From Actinomucor elegans (lineage: Eukaryota; Mucoromycota; Mucoromycetes; Mucorales; Mucoraceae), in the NCBI GenBank assembly GCA_026027325.1, contig JAMSLZ010000011.1, positions 496,001-560,000 of the forward strand: a stretch of 64,000 bases of DNA, written 5' to 3'. The position numbers were made by a program, and so were the translations under genes. Shown piece by piece: positions 12,660 through 25,285 of this stretch (position 1 is its first letter; each line of letters opens with the position of its first letter). The notes below the pieces were generated by a model. That model saw only the letters and a list, made by a program, of their open reading frames with translations. It ran no database searches and was not told where the DNA came from.

Positions 12660-13978
12660 CTAAATTAAGCTATTCCAATCAATTGCCTCTTTGCCTTGTT
12701 CTACCAGGTATTCATTTGCTTTCTTGAAATGTCCGCATTCAAAGAATCCCCGATGAGCGGATAAAGGTGAAGGATGTACACTCTTCAACACGAGATGTTT
12801 CTACACAAGTAGTGTTAAGGACTACATCAGACAACAAAGTCTCTCTTTTTTTCTTTTTTTTTTTTTTTTTACCTTCTTATCAATACGTGCACCCTTTTTT
12901 TGAGCATGAGAACCCCATAACATAAAGGCAATATGCGCCTTTTTACCATTGAGGTAATTGATAATAGCATCTGATTTCATTTTGTTAACATGCGCTAATT
13001 ATACACACACACATATACCCGCATAATATTGTTACCTGTAAATTGTTCCCAGCCTTGATTTGCGTGACTTCCTGCTTTATGGGCCTCTACACTCAAACTC
13101 GTATTCAACAATAAAACACCTTGTTTGGCCCAACCTTCTAAATAACTTTAAAAGGGATATTAGATTTGACGCAGTAGCACACTCTTTCGATCGAAAAAAT
13201 TTACCCATGATTTGGTATTTTAAAATCTGGATAATCCACTGCAAGTGCTTTGTACATGTTCAACAGTGAAGGTGGTGCCTTTACACCTTTTACAACAGAG
13301 AAGCAGAGCCCATGTGCTTGATTGTAATTGTGATAGGGATCTAAATGGATTACACAAACTATGTTAAACCCCATATAAAATGCCAAGCAGTTGTTGTGTA
13401 CCTTGACCGAGAATGACAACTTTGACTTTGCTGGGTGGCGTATAGTTTGACCAACTATAAATCTGATTCACTTATAAATAGTATATTTTAGTTAAGCATT
13501 TCTTGGTGTACTCTGCCGTTTTAACCTACAAGGCGGGAATATAACCTTTTTGGCTTCCAACTCTTGCTTTAAGTATTTTTTCAACTATAAACCCATAATG
13601 TGAGCTTTAAAAACAAAAACTCCCACTTTCTGTTTTGTTGTCGAGCTTTAAACTGACCTTTAAAAAGTAAGGCTTGACGAGTTCTGGAGCAAGTACCTTG
13701 AGCCATTCATAATTCATAGTACGAATCTCGAGATCTAACAGCTCACGCGTCTCCTTATCCAAGTCCTTGAACAAAGCTTCGGGATCTTGCTTTTTGTTTG
13801 AAGGAACAGCAGTAGGAGGAGGTCCGACAGGATTTTCCGTTGTATCTTTTGTTACTACGGGAGCTGTTACCACGGGAGGTGCATTAATAGGCTTAAACAT
13901 GGATAAAAGAGTAGTTTGTCTCTTGTTAGAAGCCTTTTCAGGTTCACTGTCGCGAGATCTTTTCTTTGTTTTGTCCAT
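12660..13978 (-). CDS. UNG1: Uracil-DNA glycosylase
   Basis: Removes uracil from DNA, starting base-excision repair. Seven exons (13978-13658, 13584-13530, 13470-13402, 13340-13205, 13145-13036, 12970-12873, 12800-12660) sum to 930 bp, 309 residues. Family 1 UDG motifs are complete: the water-activating loop VVILGQDPYH (split by an intron at G|DPYH), the LCFSV and PPSLLN segments, [17 protein letters not shown], and the minor-groove loop [11 protein letters not shown] near the C-terminus. The N-terminal 70 residues are basic then Pro/Val-rich: KKRSRD resembles a nuclear signal, and QTTLLSMF resembles the PCNA-binding box Q-x-x-L-x-x-F-F seen in nuclear UNG. An ACGCGT element lies 64 bp upstream of the start. 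The gene is in the same direction as SMC2 and convergent with the RING gene. Confidence 0.93.
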
Positions 13979-14146
13979 TGCCGTGAGTGGATTATTATAA
14001 AAAATAAAAAATCTTTTTGATTGATTTCTTTTCTTTTTTTGACGCGTCTCTGTCTTTCAAATAATATGGGCAGGCAAGATTGTGGGACGGTAGGCCACTC
14101 ATTGTCGCTCTTTAGGGACTACAATTTTCTCTATTCCGTGGTACCT

Positions 14147-14181
<35 letters not shown>

Positions 14182-14584
14182 GTCGTGATGTCTGCGGCAA
14201 TCTAGATAACTTTAATTGATATCTATGGCTGCTATAGGGATCTTGCTTGATAAATCTTGTGAGATTTCTAGCTCAAACTTGATTATTCGTTTCTTATAAT
14301 ACTTTAAAAATTAATACAAAAGTATCTCTCTTGTAAGAGATTGCCTCTCTTCATGTTGGCTGACTAAAATTAAATAATTACGACTGGATATTACTGGCAA
14401 GCAGTTTAATCATGCGTGTTATAGCAAATACCGCGTAAAACACAAAGTATTATAGAATGCTACTACTTTCTTCTGTAACTTACAATAACTCTCCAAGTTA
14501 TCCTGATAAAAAATAGATTTTTTTGTGAGATTTTATATGTTTTAATACAATGGTAGAGTTTTGCCTATTTATTAAGTAGTAATG
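13979..14584. other. UNG promoter region and SMC2 3' flank
   Basis: A 600-bp gap on the minus strand between the SMC2 stop and the UNG start. It holds the ACGCGT element (14042-14047) and a T tract of about 27 bases (14151-14177). No other gene was seen. Confidence 0.5.
14042..14047. promoter_or_regulatory. MCB-like hexamer ACGCGT upstream of UNG
   Basis: Palindromic ACGCGT, 64-69 bp before the UNG start codon. In yeasts the MBF factor binds this box and drives G1/S genes, including DNA repair and replication genes. Function here is inferred; the hexamer occurs roughly a dozen times in the window. Confidence 0.35.
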
Positions 14585-17500
14585 TTAAACAGCAGTAGGC
14601 CGGTTCTCTTTCTCTCCGCGTCCACGTTTTCTTGGCGGTTCTGGAACTTCTTTGTGATAAGGCGTGGTTCTCTATAATAAAATATGATGAGTATATTGGC
14701 TCTTGTTTTCAATCCAAAAGTAACAGTTACCTCCACAACAGATGTACCATCCTTGAACCGTGTTTTGAATAGCACGTTGGCATTATTAAACATACCATCT
14801 TTGAGCGATACTACCAAGAACTGTGATCCTTTGAATCTCGTTCGTAATAAAGAACCAATGTTTTGGGTATGGGATAAATCAAGAGCGGCGTCTACTTCAT
14901 CTAGAATATACATTGGCGCTGGTTTAAACTGTAGCAAGGAAAGAATCAACGATAGAGCAATAAGAGATCTATTAAAAAAAAGACGTTAGTATATGGATTC
15001 ATATAATTGCTGAACTTTCCCAACCTTTGACCACCACTCAATTCTGTCAGACTTTGCTTCCAAACACCACCAAGGCATACTTTGACTTCCAAACCATCTG
15101 AAATAAGCTTGCCCTCTGGTGCCTGAAGTTTACACGTATTGCCGTCCAAGAGATCACCAAAGATCTCTGCAAAATCTTTATTCACCTTGCGATATGTCTT
15201 TTCAAGCGCTTCCATCTTGTAGTTTTCTAATGTTACGATGGTTTCTTCAATCTTTTTTTGTCTTTTTGTACAGTAGATAACATTTCTTTCAGGCTCGCTT
15301 CTTTCTTTTCAACGCTGTGTGTTGTGTTGGTGAGTAATGATTTATAGATAATACATTAAATTTTATATTTTCTTACTTGTCAATCATGTTCATGACTCGT
15401 GCATTGATCTTCTTTCGCATACTTTCATGATTGGCACCCAGCTGCTGAAGCTGCTTTCTCACATCTGCTAAGCTAATGTTTTGATAGTCGTAAGGCGTAC
15501 CAGGTTCACCGAAAAATCTAGGCAAAAGAATGAGACATATAAAAATGGCCATATATAAAAAAAAAGGGGGGTGTGGCTGCTTACTGTTTCTCGTCCAAGA
15601 TCCATTCATTACGATTTTCCAAATCACGCACAGTCTGTTCAGAATTCTGTCTATCCTTGAGAAATCGTTCATTATCGTGAGTGAGCTTTTGTATGCGCAG
15701 ATTGAGTTCAATCAATTCTGAAGATTTGCGATCATAAATAGCACAAAGGTCGTTAAATTCTTCATTATGCGCGTTGAGGATACGGTTCTCAGACTCGAGC
15801 TCTTCCTTGGCTTCGATCAATTCTGTATTGATACTTTCCAGTTCTTCTTGGATAGCTTGTGTGGAGGCTTTGTATTCATCAATTGTATCACGTACTTTTT
15901 GCATTTCTTGATCGCAAGTAACGATATCAGACTCCAATTGTTCTAGCCAAAAAAAAAGGGGGGGGGGCGTTAGGGTTGACATGAAATTATATTACCATTG
16001 TACATACCAATCTCGAGTTCAAAAGTTTGAACAGCTCGTTGCATATCCTTCAACTTGTTGGCACTCTTTCTAAGTTGGGCTTTGAGCTTTTCTACATGAA
16101 GCTACCCATGAAAAAAAATAAAAGTAAGTGACCCAATTCTTGAAGATATACTACATCTGCTTACATTCATCTCATCTAGTTTAGTGTCTTTGTTGTTATG
16201 AAAATCAGCCATTTCATTCTCGATACGCGTACACTCTTGAAGTGCTTTTTCTTTGGCCAATTTTGCTTTTTCCATGATTTCTTCTTGTTGAACAATTTGC
16301 TCTTTTAATGTTTGTACACGCATAGCCAACTGAATAGAAAAGAGTTAAATAATGTAAACTCATCGTCCTTAATTAGCAAGTATTACCTGAGCATGCGTAC
16401 TCTTGCTCATACGTTGTTCCAATAGAGCAAGTTCGTGCGATTGAAGATCTAAACGTTGCTTCCACTGCTTATATTCGAAAATCGACTTTTGAGAAGCCTG
16501 AATCTCTTGCTCCAAATCATCTAACAACTGTCTGTGATGCTTGATGTCCTGGCGCACCTCATTCAGCTCTTGAACCTTGATCAAAATTCCAGCAGAATTA
16601 GGCTTGGAACCACCTGACAGTGTACCATGTGGATCATACACATCGCCATCCAGTGTCACTGATTTCGTACGAATATGTTTATTGAATGTAACATCTTTGG
16701 CTGTTTTAGCGTCTTCACAAATAAAAGTGCTACCAAAGATCCATTCCATCGCTTCATACACCTCATCTTCAAAACCTACCAAGCTTAAAGCCAAGCTGAC
16801 TTTACCAGGCGCGATGTTTTCAGCAGTCTCTAGCTTTTGATCCGAGACTTTTTGGCCCTGAATCTTGTTGAGAGGAATCAAGGTCCAGCGACGTCTCAAT
16901 TTACCATGATCCAGGAGTTGAGCACCCACTTTCTCGTTCTCGACCACAACATTATAAAGTTTACCTCCAGCACAGATTTCCAATGCAGTTGACGCATCAA
17001 AATTTGCTTTCTCTAAAGTGATGAGTTCAGCAACAAGACCTTTGACTTGAGATCGATCAAAATCAGGAGTTGGATTTGTATATTGAAAATCGAGGTTGGT
17101 CAACTTGCGAGACAAAGACTCTTGTTTCTCATACAAATCATTTAGTATATCTTGTTCTTGTCTTTTTCGACGCCATAGATCGTTTTCAATTTCAGGATTC
17201 CAGTTCAAAGCACCCAACTGTCTCTCTATTTCACTAATCTCGCTCTTTTTCTTCTCTAATGCAATCACAGATCCCTGACTTTCAATCAACGCTTTGGCAG
17301 CCTGCGGTTCTTTTTCGGCCAGTTCTTTACGCATATGGCGCATCTTTAACGAAGCTTGTTCTTCCGATGTGGAGGCTTGATTGGCACTGTTCTTTGCCTG
17401 CTGCAATTGCTCCATATAACCATTTTCATGACCTTCTTCTGCTGAAATACCCGTAGTTAATGTTTGAATCAGTTCGTCTGTGCTTCTCATTTCCTCAGTC

Positions 17501-18798
17501 TTTTCATCATAGTCCTTTTTGAATAGTTCATATTCCTTGTTGATCTTTTCATAGGATTCTTTCTTATCGCCCAAGTTATGGCTCAGCTAATAATAAACTG
17601 GATAAGTATCCTATTCTATGGATTCAGTTTTTGGCTAGAATTACCTCTCCTCTTTGAGTTGCCAATAACGAGAGTGTTTTTTGTTCATCTGTAGTTGAAG
17701 ACTGCAATAATTTCTTTTTGGTATTTAATCTAACTGCTTGCGTTGAATACTCTTTGATCTTCTTTTCCAATTCCTTGATCTTGCTACCATTGGATGAATT
17801 GTGTTTCATCTTTTCGGAAACAGACTTCTTTTCCTGTTCAATCTTTTTAATCTCGCCCTCGATCACTTGTGCTGTATTCTTGAGTTCTGTCACTTTGGAT
17901 AGTCTGGCTTCGTTATCTGCTCCAGACTTGCTCAATCGCTCTTCGTGTTTCTTGTATTCATACGAAATCACTAAGCGATTCAACCGTTCCATTTCTGCTT
18001 CGTTCTTTTGAAACTCCAGATACACTCTTTTTTCTGCACGCAAATGATCCAGTTTTGGTATAATATCCTCCAACAAAAGCGTATTGATTTCCTCGACTTT
18101 TCGCTCTTTTTTGGCCATGGTAGCAATTGCTTTATTCTTTCGATCTTCAAACATCTTTGTGCCAGCAGCTTCTTCAACCATACTCAATATCTCAGTTGGT
18201 TTCATGTTGAGTACTTTGGTAATACGACCTTGCATAATCAAAAAATGAGGGTTGTTGATATTGAGTTGGACTGATTGAAACAGGTTCTGAACTGTTTGTT
18301 GTTGTGCGTTATGACCATTGACAATATACTTTGTTCGACCACCCATAAGCACCTAATGCTAGAGTTAATCAAAACGTACTTGCAAGATAGCTTAAACAGG
18401 ATCTTTCTACCTGTCGCGTCACTGTGATCTGTTTATATGCTTCGAAACCAACAGGACTTCTATCTCTATCTTCGTTATTAAACACGATCGTGACAGAGGC
18501 TTTTGTTACGCCAGCTTGACCACGCTTGTAAATCAGGTCTTGCAAGTTACTGGCACGTACCTAAGCAATACAATTAGCACTCTCCATATATATATATATA
18601 TATAGCCTTATTTTTTATTTTATTTTTTACTTGAGAAAGGTTGGTAATGCCAAGAACAAAGCAAATGGCGTCCAAAATATTGGATTTACCAGTACCATTG
18701 AGACCTGTAATAGCATTAAATTCAGGGTCCCAGCCTGTAATCTGAGTTCTTGATACATATGACTTGAAGCCTTCAATGAGCAGCTCTTCAAGGTACAT
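14585..18798 (-). CDS. SMC2: Condensin subunit SMC2 (apparent one-base frameshift)
   Basis: ATPase arm of condensin, which compacts mitotic chromosomes with SMC4. Eleven exons: 18798-18631, 18560-18411, 18352-17645, 17586-16387, 16329-16165, 16101-16008, 15942-15585, 15517-15377, 15314-15025, 14968-14731, 14671-14585. The N-terminal head has [14 protein letters not shown] (Walker A), followed by [12 protein letters not shown] and the Q-loop region. Two long coiled coils flank a hinge (about residues 510-690) with [18 protein letters not shown]. The C-terminal head has the signature LTELSGGQR and Walker [19 protein letters not shown]. Exon 9 is one base short: a run of seven T (15253-15259, + strand) should be eight, which would restore KDKKKIEET as in yeast. 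Exons sum to 3599 bp; one more base makes exactly 1200 codons. Without it the frame stops within the exon. An ACGCGT box lies 118 bp upstream. Confidence 0.92.
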
Positions 18799-20056
18799 TT
18801 TATGTCGTTTTATAAAAAAAACAAAGAGTGACAGGAAAAAGGATTCAAAACTTTACAGTCGCGGTCACGTAACATTTCATTCGCGTCTTGGTGATTAATT
18901 GTATCACTACCACTGACGCGTTTCTTTGTAAGGTATGCCTCCTCACTTTCTAATTGTTTGGCCATGTAAAAGAACTTGTTTTATTAACTATTGTCATCCG
19001 AACCCTCTCCCCCTTTTTTTAGATAAAAAAGGGCGGTATACGATTTACTATCATCTTGTGAATAGACTGCGTGATTATTTAACTTTTTTACCATCGGCTC
19101 TACATAGATATAATACAGATGCAACAAGCAGTTTTGTGTAAAGGTATAGTTTATATAGCATTCTTGATATAGACTATAGTAAAGCTTTTTAAAATAATTG
19201 AATATATGATAGACTTTCTATACTATACACTCTGTATACACGACTCAGCACATGTTTGCTTATAGTATACACATACATAAAAAAACAAGGTTTGGTTTTC
19301 TTTTGGGGTATCCATATATGCTGGTGTTGCGTATCACATCAACATAAAACAAGTTTATCCACAATTTGATCCAGTGGTTCACCTTTTATTCGAGTATTTA
19401 AACGAAGAAAAGGCTGGCTGGATATAGACTTGTTAGTAAGTACTTCACGTTATAAACTGGTCAATAGGTAAGCTTCCATCTTTTTTTTTATGCTTACGGA
19501 GTGTGTGGACCGAGTCTAAATAAGGTAAAGTAGTACTACTTGCAATATCGCGGTTACTACAGAACAGTTCGTATATTGCATTCAATAAAATAGCCTCATT
19601 AGCCAAGAGATATAACTACACTTAAAAACGTAAAGAAGAGTAAGAAAGGCTAGAAATGCAAAAAGAATCAATAAGGTACAGAGTTACACGATAAAGTATA
19701 AATAGTTGACATTTCACAAGTAGTGACACGAGAATCTGTATAGAAAACTATACTTACTTGGCATACAGGCTACAATAGACAGAAACAGCTTTTATTTGTA
19801 ACGCATTATAAAGATAATATATCTTGATTGCTCAAATGTAGCTCAGAAAAGCCAATTAAGAGTTCAAACCTGATAATAATAGATGACACGTGGCCTATTA
19901 CCGTTTAATAACTACAAACACAATTCAATGAGGCTGGTGAGCGTTTTTTTTACAGAGTGCTTTTTTGTTTGCCGCCTTGGTATTCTTAGGTAACACTTGG
20001 AATAGATTGGCCTAAACGCCTTTTTCTTCTTCTTTCTTGTACTTTATGATATAGAG
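18799..20056. other. Divergent promoter region of SMC2 and the RhoGEF gene
   Basis: About 1.26 kb between two divergent starts. It contains an ACGCGT element (18916-18921) nearer SMC2 and T-rich tracts before the RhoGEF start (19940-20040). Short ORFs such as 18935-19141 lack any motif. No RNA gene was seen. Confidence 0.4.
18916..18921. promoter_or_regulatory. MCB-like hexamer ACGCGT upstream of SMC2
   Basis: Palindromic ACGCGT 118-123 bp before the SMC2 start codon, with a partial match (TTCGCGTC) about 40 bp closer to the gene. It matches the MluI cell-cycle box; a role in G1/S expression is inferred only. Confidence 0.35.
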
Positions 20057-23000
20057 ATGGATCAAGAATATACACCTGCCCAGCTAGAACATGTGGCATC
20101 ACCTACTTTAGAAGCATTATATAATGACTTGGATATGTTCATCAATGAGCTTAGTAACCCAAGCACTGCAACTACCTCCAACAAGAAATGCAGTCGAGAA
20201 ATAACCCCACTTGAACTCGACAAATCGTTGGTAAGCAAAAATACTAAGAGATGCTTCATCATCTAAATTGCAATTGTAGAAAGAGCAAGATTTTAGTACT
20301 CAGCGAGATTACTATTCACCCATTCATGGATTGCAAGAAGAATATGAAGATGATAGTCCGGGTTATTCACCTGTGTTAGAGAACTATACGCGTTTCAGCG
20401 ACCTTGCAGGCGCCTCAGCTGCTCCTATTATAAATAAATCCAACATACCTTCTGCTTCTTCTTCTACTAGCTCTGCAGCACCAAAAGCCTCGCAAACACC
20501 ACCCATGTCACCTTCTTTTCTACGAGTTGGCAACAATACTAATAACGACTATTTTCGACAAACCAATAACGATGATTATATATTCACCACTCGATCCAGC
20601 TCTCTCAACCGTGCTATCTCTACTTCCTCTGGAAAATCAATAATTCATGTCAATCAAAACGCTCAGCGTATGGTTCCTCCATCGCCCAGCAAGTTCTTGT
20701 TTTCCAACCCAACTTCGCCTTTAGCTTTCGAGGTTAAAACGCCTGCACTACATGAAAGTGAAGGAGAGTTTCCTAATCACGCATTTCTATCATATATGGC
20801 TAGTCATTTCATTGATTCAGTGGCTCGATTGAATGAACGCAGAAGAATCTATTGCTCGGCTGAATATCCATTGAGCTTTACTGGCGAAGAAGCTTTTGTA
20901 AGTCTAGTTCAGTATGCCTGGTGCCGCCATTGTTTTACTGACTTTCCTTTGTTAGGAAATGATTCAAACCTTTTTACCAAGCGGTCTAAACGAAAAGATG
21001 TATTCGGATATTGCTCAATTACTCATGTATTGTAAACCTGCTTTAGTCAAACCCATTGATTCATCCGAAAAATCACTGCGCAAAAAAAAAATCTATAAAT
21101 CACCTACAGAAATGTATACTTTGATAGAAGATACTCTTGAACAAGATATTCAAGGTATTTATACACCATTGACTCGCTGTTATTCTATGAGCTGTTTGCC
21201 TGGTCAGCCTGGCTGTTATTCTGCCTCTTGTCCCAACAAAGTTGATTCTTTGAATGGATACATCTTTAAAAAGCCTGCTGTGTCCATCGTATCTTCAACA
21301 TCTCAAGATACTGTAAGTATTCATGCAAAGATCTACTGAAAAATTACTAACTTTTAATATGGTTAGGCTGTTTCACGCGCTTGGTCAGCAACTGTATCAA
21401 AAGAGATATTAAAATCCATGCCTGATAACGAAATCAAAAGACAAGAGGCGATTCATGAAATCATTTACACCGAAGATGATTATGTTCGAGATTTGAAGAT
21501 TTTAGATAATGTAGGTTCTATTGAATTAATGTTTCCCCCTCCCCCCCTCCAATGACTAAGGTAATTCTATAGGATTTTGCCAAAGAATTATTGGCTTCCC
21601 AATCCATCGAAGAATCTCGTAAACAAGAGTTTCACGACAAAGTACTCAATAACTACCAGGAAATTCTCGAGATTCACGATGCACTTTACAAAGAACTACG
21701 CGACTATCAAGCCAACTGTCAAGCTGTGAGTGATATTGGTATCGTTGATCAAATTGGAGACATATTCTTGCGCCATATGAACCGCTGGATGGATGTTTAT
21801 CTCAAATACGGTCCTCATGTTGTGCTCGCCGAATATTACGCCAAAATTGAAGCAGAAACCAACATGGTTTTCAAGCACTTTATTAAAGCACGCGAACAAT
21901 TAGCTCAATGCCGTCGTTTACCCTTCCGTCATTTCATCATTCTGCCTGTCACCCGTCTGCAGCGTTACTCATTACTTTTAGGTGCCGTGTTGAAAAAGAC
22001 ACCTGACAATCATCCCGATAAAGGATACCTCACTCAATGTATTGAAATTGTCAAAGCTGTGGCTGAGAAAATGGATCAGGGTACCGTCATCACCAAAAAC
22101 ACACTGCGTATTTACGAGATCAACAGCCGTATTCGATACAAACCCGACGAGCATCATGATCTAGACTTGCTGAAACCAGGACGTCGATTATTAAAGGAAG
22201 GCATCTTGACCCGTAAATCACATATGGTGGTTGAAACCATCGAACTGCATGTGTTTTTGTTTGATCACTTGTTTTTAATGACCAAGGTGAAAAAGAGTCC
22301 TACCAAGGAAAACGATGTGGAGTACATGATCTCCAAGCGCCCTATTCCTATGGAATTGCTGCACATACAAGAAGCAACTGAAGGATTCTCCATTGGTTTG
22401 CGTAATATGAGCAGTACTTATTCAGGAAGTTTGAATGGTAACGCCTCACCTACGACCATGAGCCTGCCTTCTTCATCACCTTTTGGCGTTAGCTACCCTA
22501 TTTTGTTCTCTCATTTGGGTCGTCGAGGTGCTGATTATGTTCTGTATGCTGAGAATGCGGCATCGCGTCTCGAGTGGAAGGAAAAAGTGGTAGAAGCAAA
22601 GGCAATGAAGGAAATGGCTCATATCGATAAGCGCGTGTTTGAAATTAGAACCTTGAGTGACACTACGTTTGCTGGATCAAATAATCAAATGCAATCACAT
22701 AATCACGGTAAAGTGACCTGCACTGTGCCTTTCAGTAAGTTTTGAATATAGGAAAAAAAAACATAGTAGATTCTTTGTAATTTTAATTGTTATTTGATAT
22801 AGCTGGTGCAACAGGTATTCGAATGATTGCAGTGGGTACACAACAAGGTATTTGGATGGGCATTGAAGGCGATACAAACACCATTAGCCATGTATTATCT
22901 ATTTCTGATGTGCAGCAAATTGCTGTACTTGAAGAACACCGCATCTTTTTAATCTTGTCTGGTAAAGTGTGTCAATCAAACGCTAAAATCAAGTATACCA

Positions 23001-23899
23001 ATTCTTTTCTTTTTTTTTTTTTAGACAAAACACTTTATGCTTATGCATTGGATAATTTGGTTCCCAAAGATTCCCGCAAAAACGTCTCTGATAAACCTCA
23101 TCAGAAAGTCGCACAGCACATCTCCTTTTTCCATTCTGGCGTATGTAATGGACGCACTATTGTCATTGCCATGAAGAAACGTGGTGTCGACAGTAACTTT
23201 AAAGTACTTGAACCCATCTGCGGCAACCTGCGTGACCCCAAGAACAGCAAGTTCTTTACCAAGTCTGGTATTTTCAGTAAAATGCCATCGTGGTTCAAGA
23301 GCTCTTTGGAATTTTATATCGGTACTGAATCTTATGCCATGCATTTCTTGAAGGCACGTGTCGTCGTTGTGTGCTCGCGTGGGTTTGAGATCATCAATTT
23401 AGAAGCGCTCAACATGAATCGCAACCTACCGGATCCTACAAATCCCGATTTTGCATTTGTACAACAAAAGGGCGAGGATTTAAGGCCATTGGGCATGTAT
23501 CGTTGCCGAGAGCATTACTTGTTGTGCTATGACGCCTTTGCTTTTATGGTTAATGTGCATGGTGGGTATGTCAAAGATATGCCGTTGATCGAATGGGAAG
23601 GTGTGCCTCAGTCAGTTGCGTTTTATTATCCTTATGTGATTGGTTTTGATCCTCGTTTCATTGAAATTCGCCATGTAGAAACTGTAAGTTTATCTTCATT
23701 ATCACCATATTTGTCTGTGTTAAACCTGTGTTTTATGTAGGGTGAGTTAGTACAAGTATTGGCTGGTAATCATATGCGCTGCGTTCAATTCATCAATAAC
23801 AATATTGCACCTGTCATTCATGGTGTGATGGCTCATCCGTTCAAACCAGACTTTCAGTACATTTTCCAATTGACGGGTACTTTTGAACCACCTCTTTAA
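20057..23899 (+). CDS. ROM2: Rom2-like Rho guanine-nucleotide exchange factor
   Basis: Activates Rho1 GTPase in cell-wall integrity signalling, probably at the plasma membrane. Eight exons (20057-20230, 20280-20897, 20956-21312, 21367-21510, 21573-22734, 22803-22961, 23025-23683, 23741-23899) give 1143 residues. Order: a Ser/Thr-rich N-terminus; a DEP-like segment (residues about 220-330) starting YCSAEYPLSFTGEEAF and ending with the Rom-type Cys cluster SCLPGQPGCYSASC; a DH/RhoGEF domain (about 390-590) with IIYTEDDYVRDLKIL and LPVTRLQRYSLLL; a PH domain starting RRLLKEGILTRK; and a C-terminal CNH domain (about 790-1120). This is exactly the order in yeast Rom1/Rom2. The start is the first ATG after a T-rich leader. 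All junctions keep frame. It is divergent from SMC2. Confidence 0.9.
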
Positions 23900-24479
23900 T
23901 TGTTTATACTCTCTTTCTCTTTCTTTCTTTCTTTCTCTTTATACGTTTAATTTCTTTTTTTTTATCACGCTAATATATTTATTCCTATTATCCATTGTTA
24001 CCACCTTTACTATCATTTTATCATCTCGTAGTTTCTCCTTTTTTTTAAAAAAAAATGGGTGCTTTCATTATTACTTCTACATATACACTACTATTTCTAT
24101 TTTACTATCTGATTGTTCGTTCATTCTCTATTACATCTATAAAATCTATTAGTTACTAGCTGATCGGGTGTCTTTGCCAGACATTAATAACAATTGACAG
24201 CTTGATTTTTATGTACATTTGAATTTGCAGTGTTTGATTGAAAAGAGAATGTGCTGCTATATAGCCTACAAGTCACGATCTTAGCATACTTCTATTGTCA
24301 TCAAACTATAAACTAACTCTTTGAAAAGCCCAATCAAAGCCTATATACGAAGGAACGAGAGCTTAGTTGCTTCTTTTGCTTCTTTTGATATTGTACGCTA
24401 TTCTTCCAAGGAAGTGATATGAAAATCAATTTATTTCGATTGAATTTGAGTATTTTAATCTCAAGAATACTTGCTATAA
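23900..24479. other. 3' flank of the RhoGEF gene
   Basis: T-rich and pyrimidine-rich (TTTC repeats near 23920-23940) sequence without a gene. Confidence 0.4.
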
Positions 24480-25285
24480 ATGAGCCCAAGGACCACTTAC
24501 TATTCAAGCGAAGTATATACCATATCTTGGTGGGTGGCGGAAATCAAACTACTGAAGAGGTGAGATTTATTATTGTACTTAATTCCTAACGTTAAACCTT
24601 TACTTTGCTTGTTTGTTTGTAAAAGCTTTTTAGATTTAATGAACAACGACAGAAACCATAGATAGACTACTAGCAGTTGGAGGAAACAAGGTAGCTCAGA
24701 GTTAATTTGTCACTTATGGAGATACCATCAACGATTGCTCTAATATAGCAAACTTTTCTGGTTATTCTCTCGTAGCAAATGGAACAGTTGCAGTATATTT
24801 GCCGGGTATTGGTTATTTGAGCAAGTTTAGTGAATAAGCCCTGTCTTGTCCCATAATCCTGGTTGCGATTCTCTTCCTGGACTTAGAGCTCAAAAAAAAA
24901 AAGTCCAATAAATCAATACTAGTGGCACTGGTAATAACCTTTACACGGATAATACTTGGGATGGGTCTGTGGTGAATCAACAATGGTCTTTGGAATTGAT
25001 TATTAATGCATGCACATTTATAAATATTCAGCAAGAGCTTGTAATCATTTATATTATAGGTCCCTGTTAACAGTATGCTGGAATGAGGAATCAGTCTATA
25101 CACACTTAAATCAAAGTGAAGGAGTCAACGTCTATAACTACAAAGCTCTAGGTGGAAATTGTGACCTTTCCAATGATTGGAACACTGAAATTAAGTGCTT
25201 GTCTATACCATCAACTGTTAATGCCACTACAGTAGTCATCCACACTTTAATGATCACGAAAGCGGGCATCCTTAGGAATCAATGA
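24480..25285 (+). pseudogene. Decayed copy of the choice-of-anchor-A-like gene
   Basis: Fragments in several frames match the gene at 8460-9446 piece for piece. HILVGGGNQTTEEV (24510-24560) parallels the first exon end (SSTEEVK). LLAVGGNK, NDCSNIANFSGYSLVANGT parallels RLIVAEG...SDCSNIESSFADQDLVARGT. NLYTDNTWDGSVVNQQWSLELIIN parallels HATIWDRPVSGQWPLKLIIN. Then come EGVNVYNYKALGGNCDLSN and DWNTEIKCLSIP, a C-terminal part that the first copy lacks. Stop codons and frame changes interrupt the middle (near 24660-24710), and after LIIN the sequence reads GCATGC where an intron donor GTATGT is expected. It cannot make a full protein. Confidence 0.5.

Noticed and set aside
15275..15330. An extra intron to explain the SMC2 frame break
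   Set aside because: The only GT...AG option near the break is about 20 bp, too short for a fungal intron; the missing base explains it better.
24813..25103. Minus-strand 96-codon ORF
   Set aside because: Shadow of the decayed choice-of-anchor-A-like copy on the plus strand.
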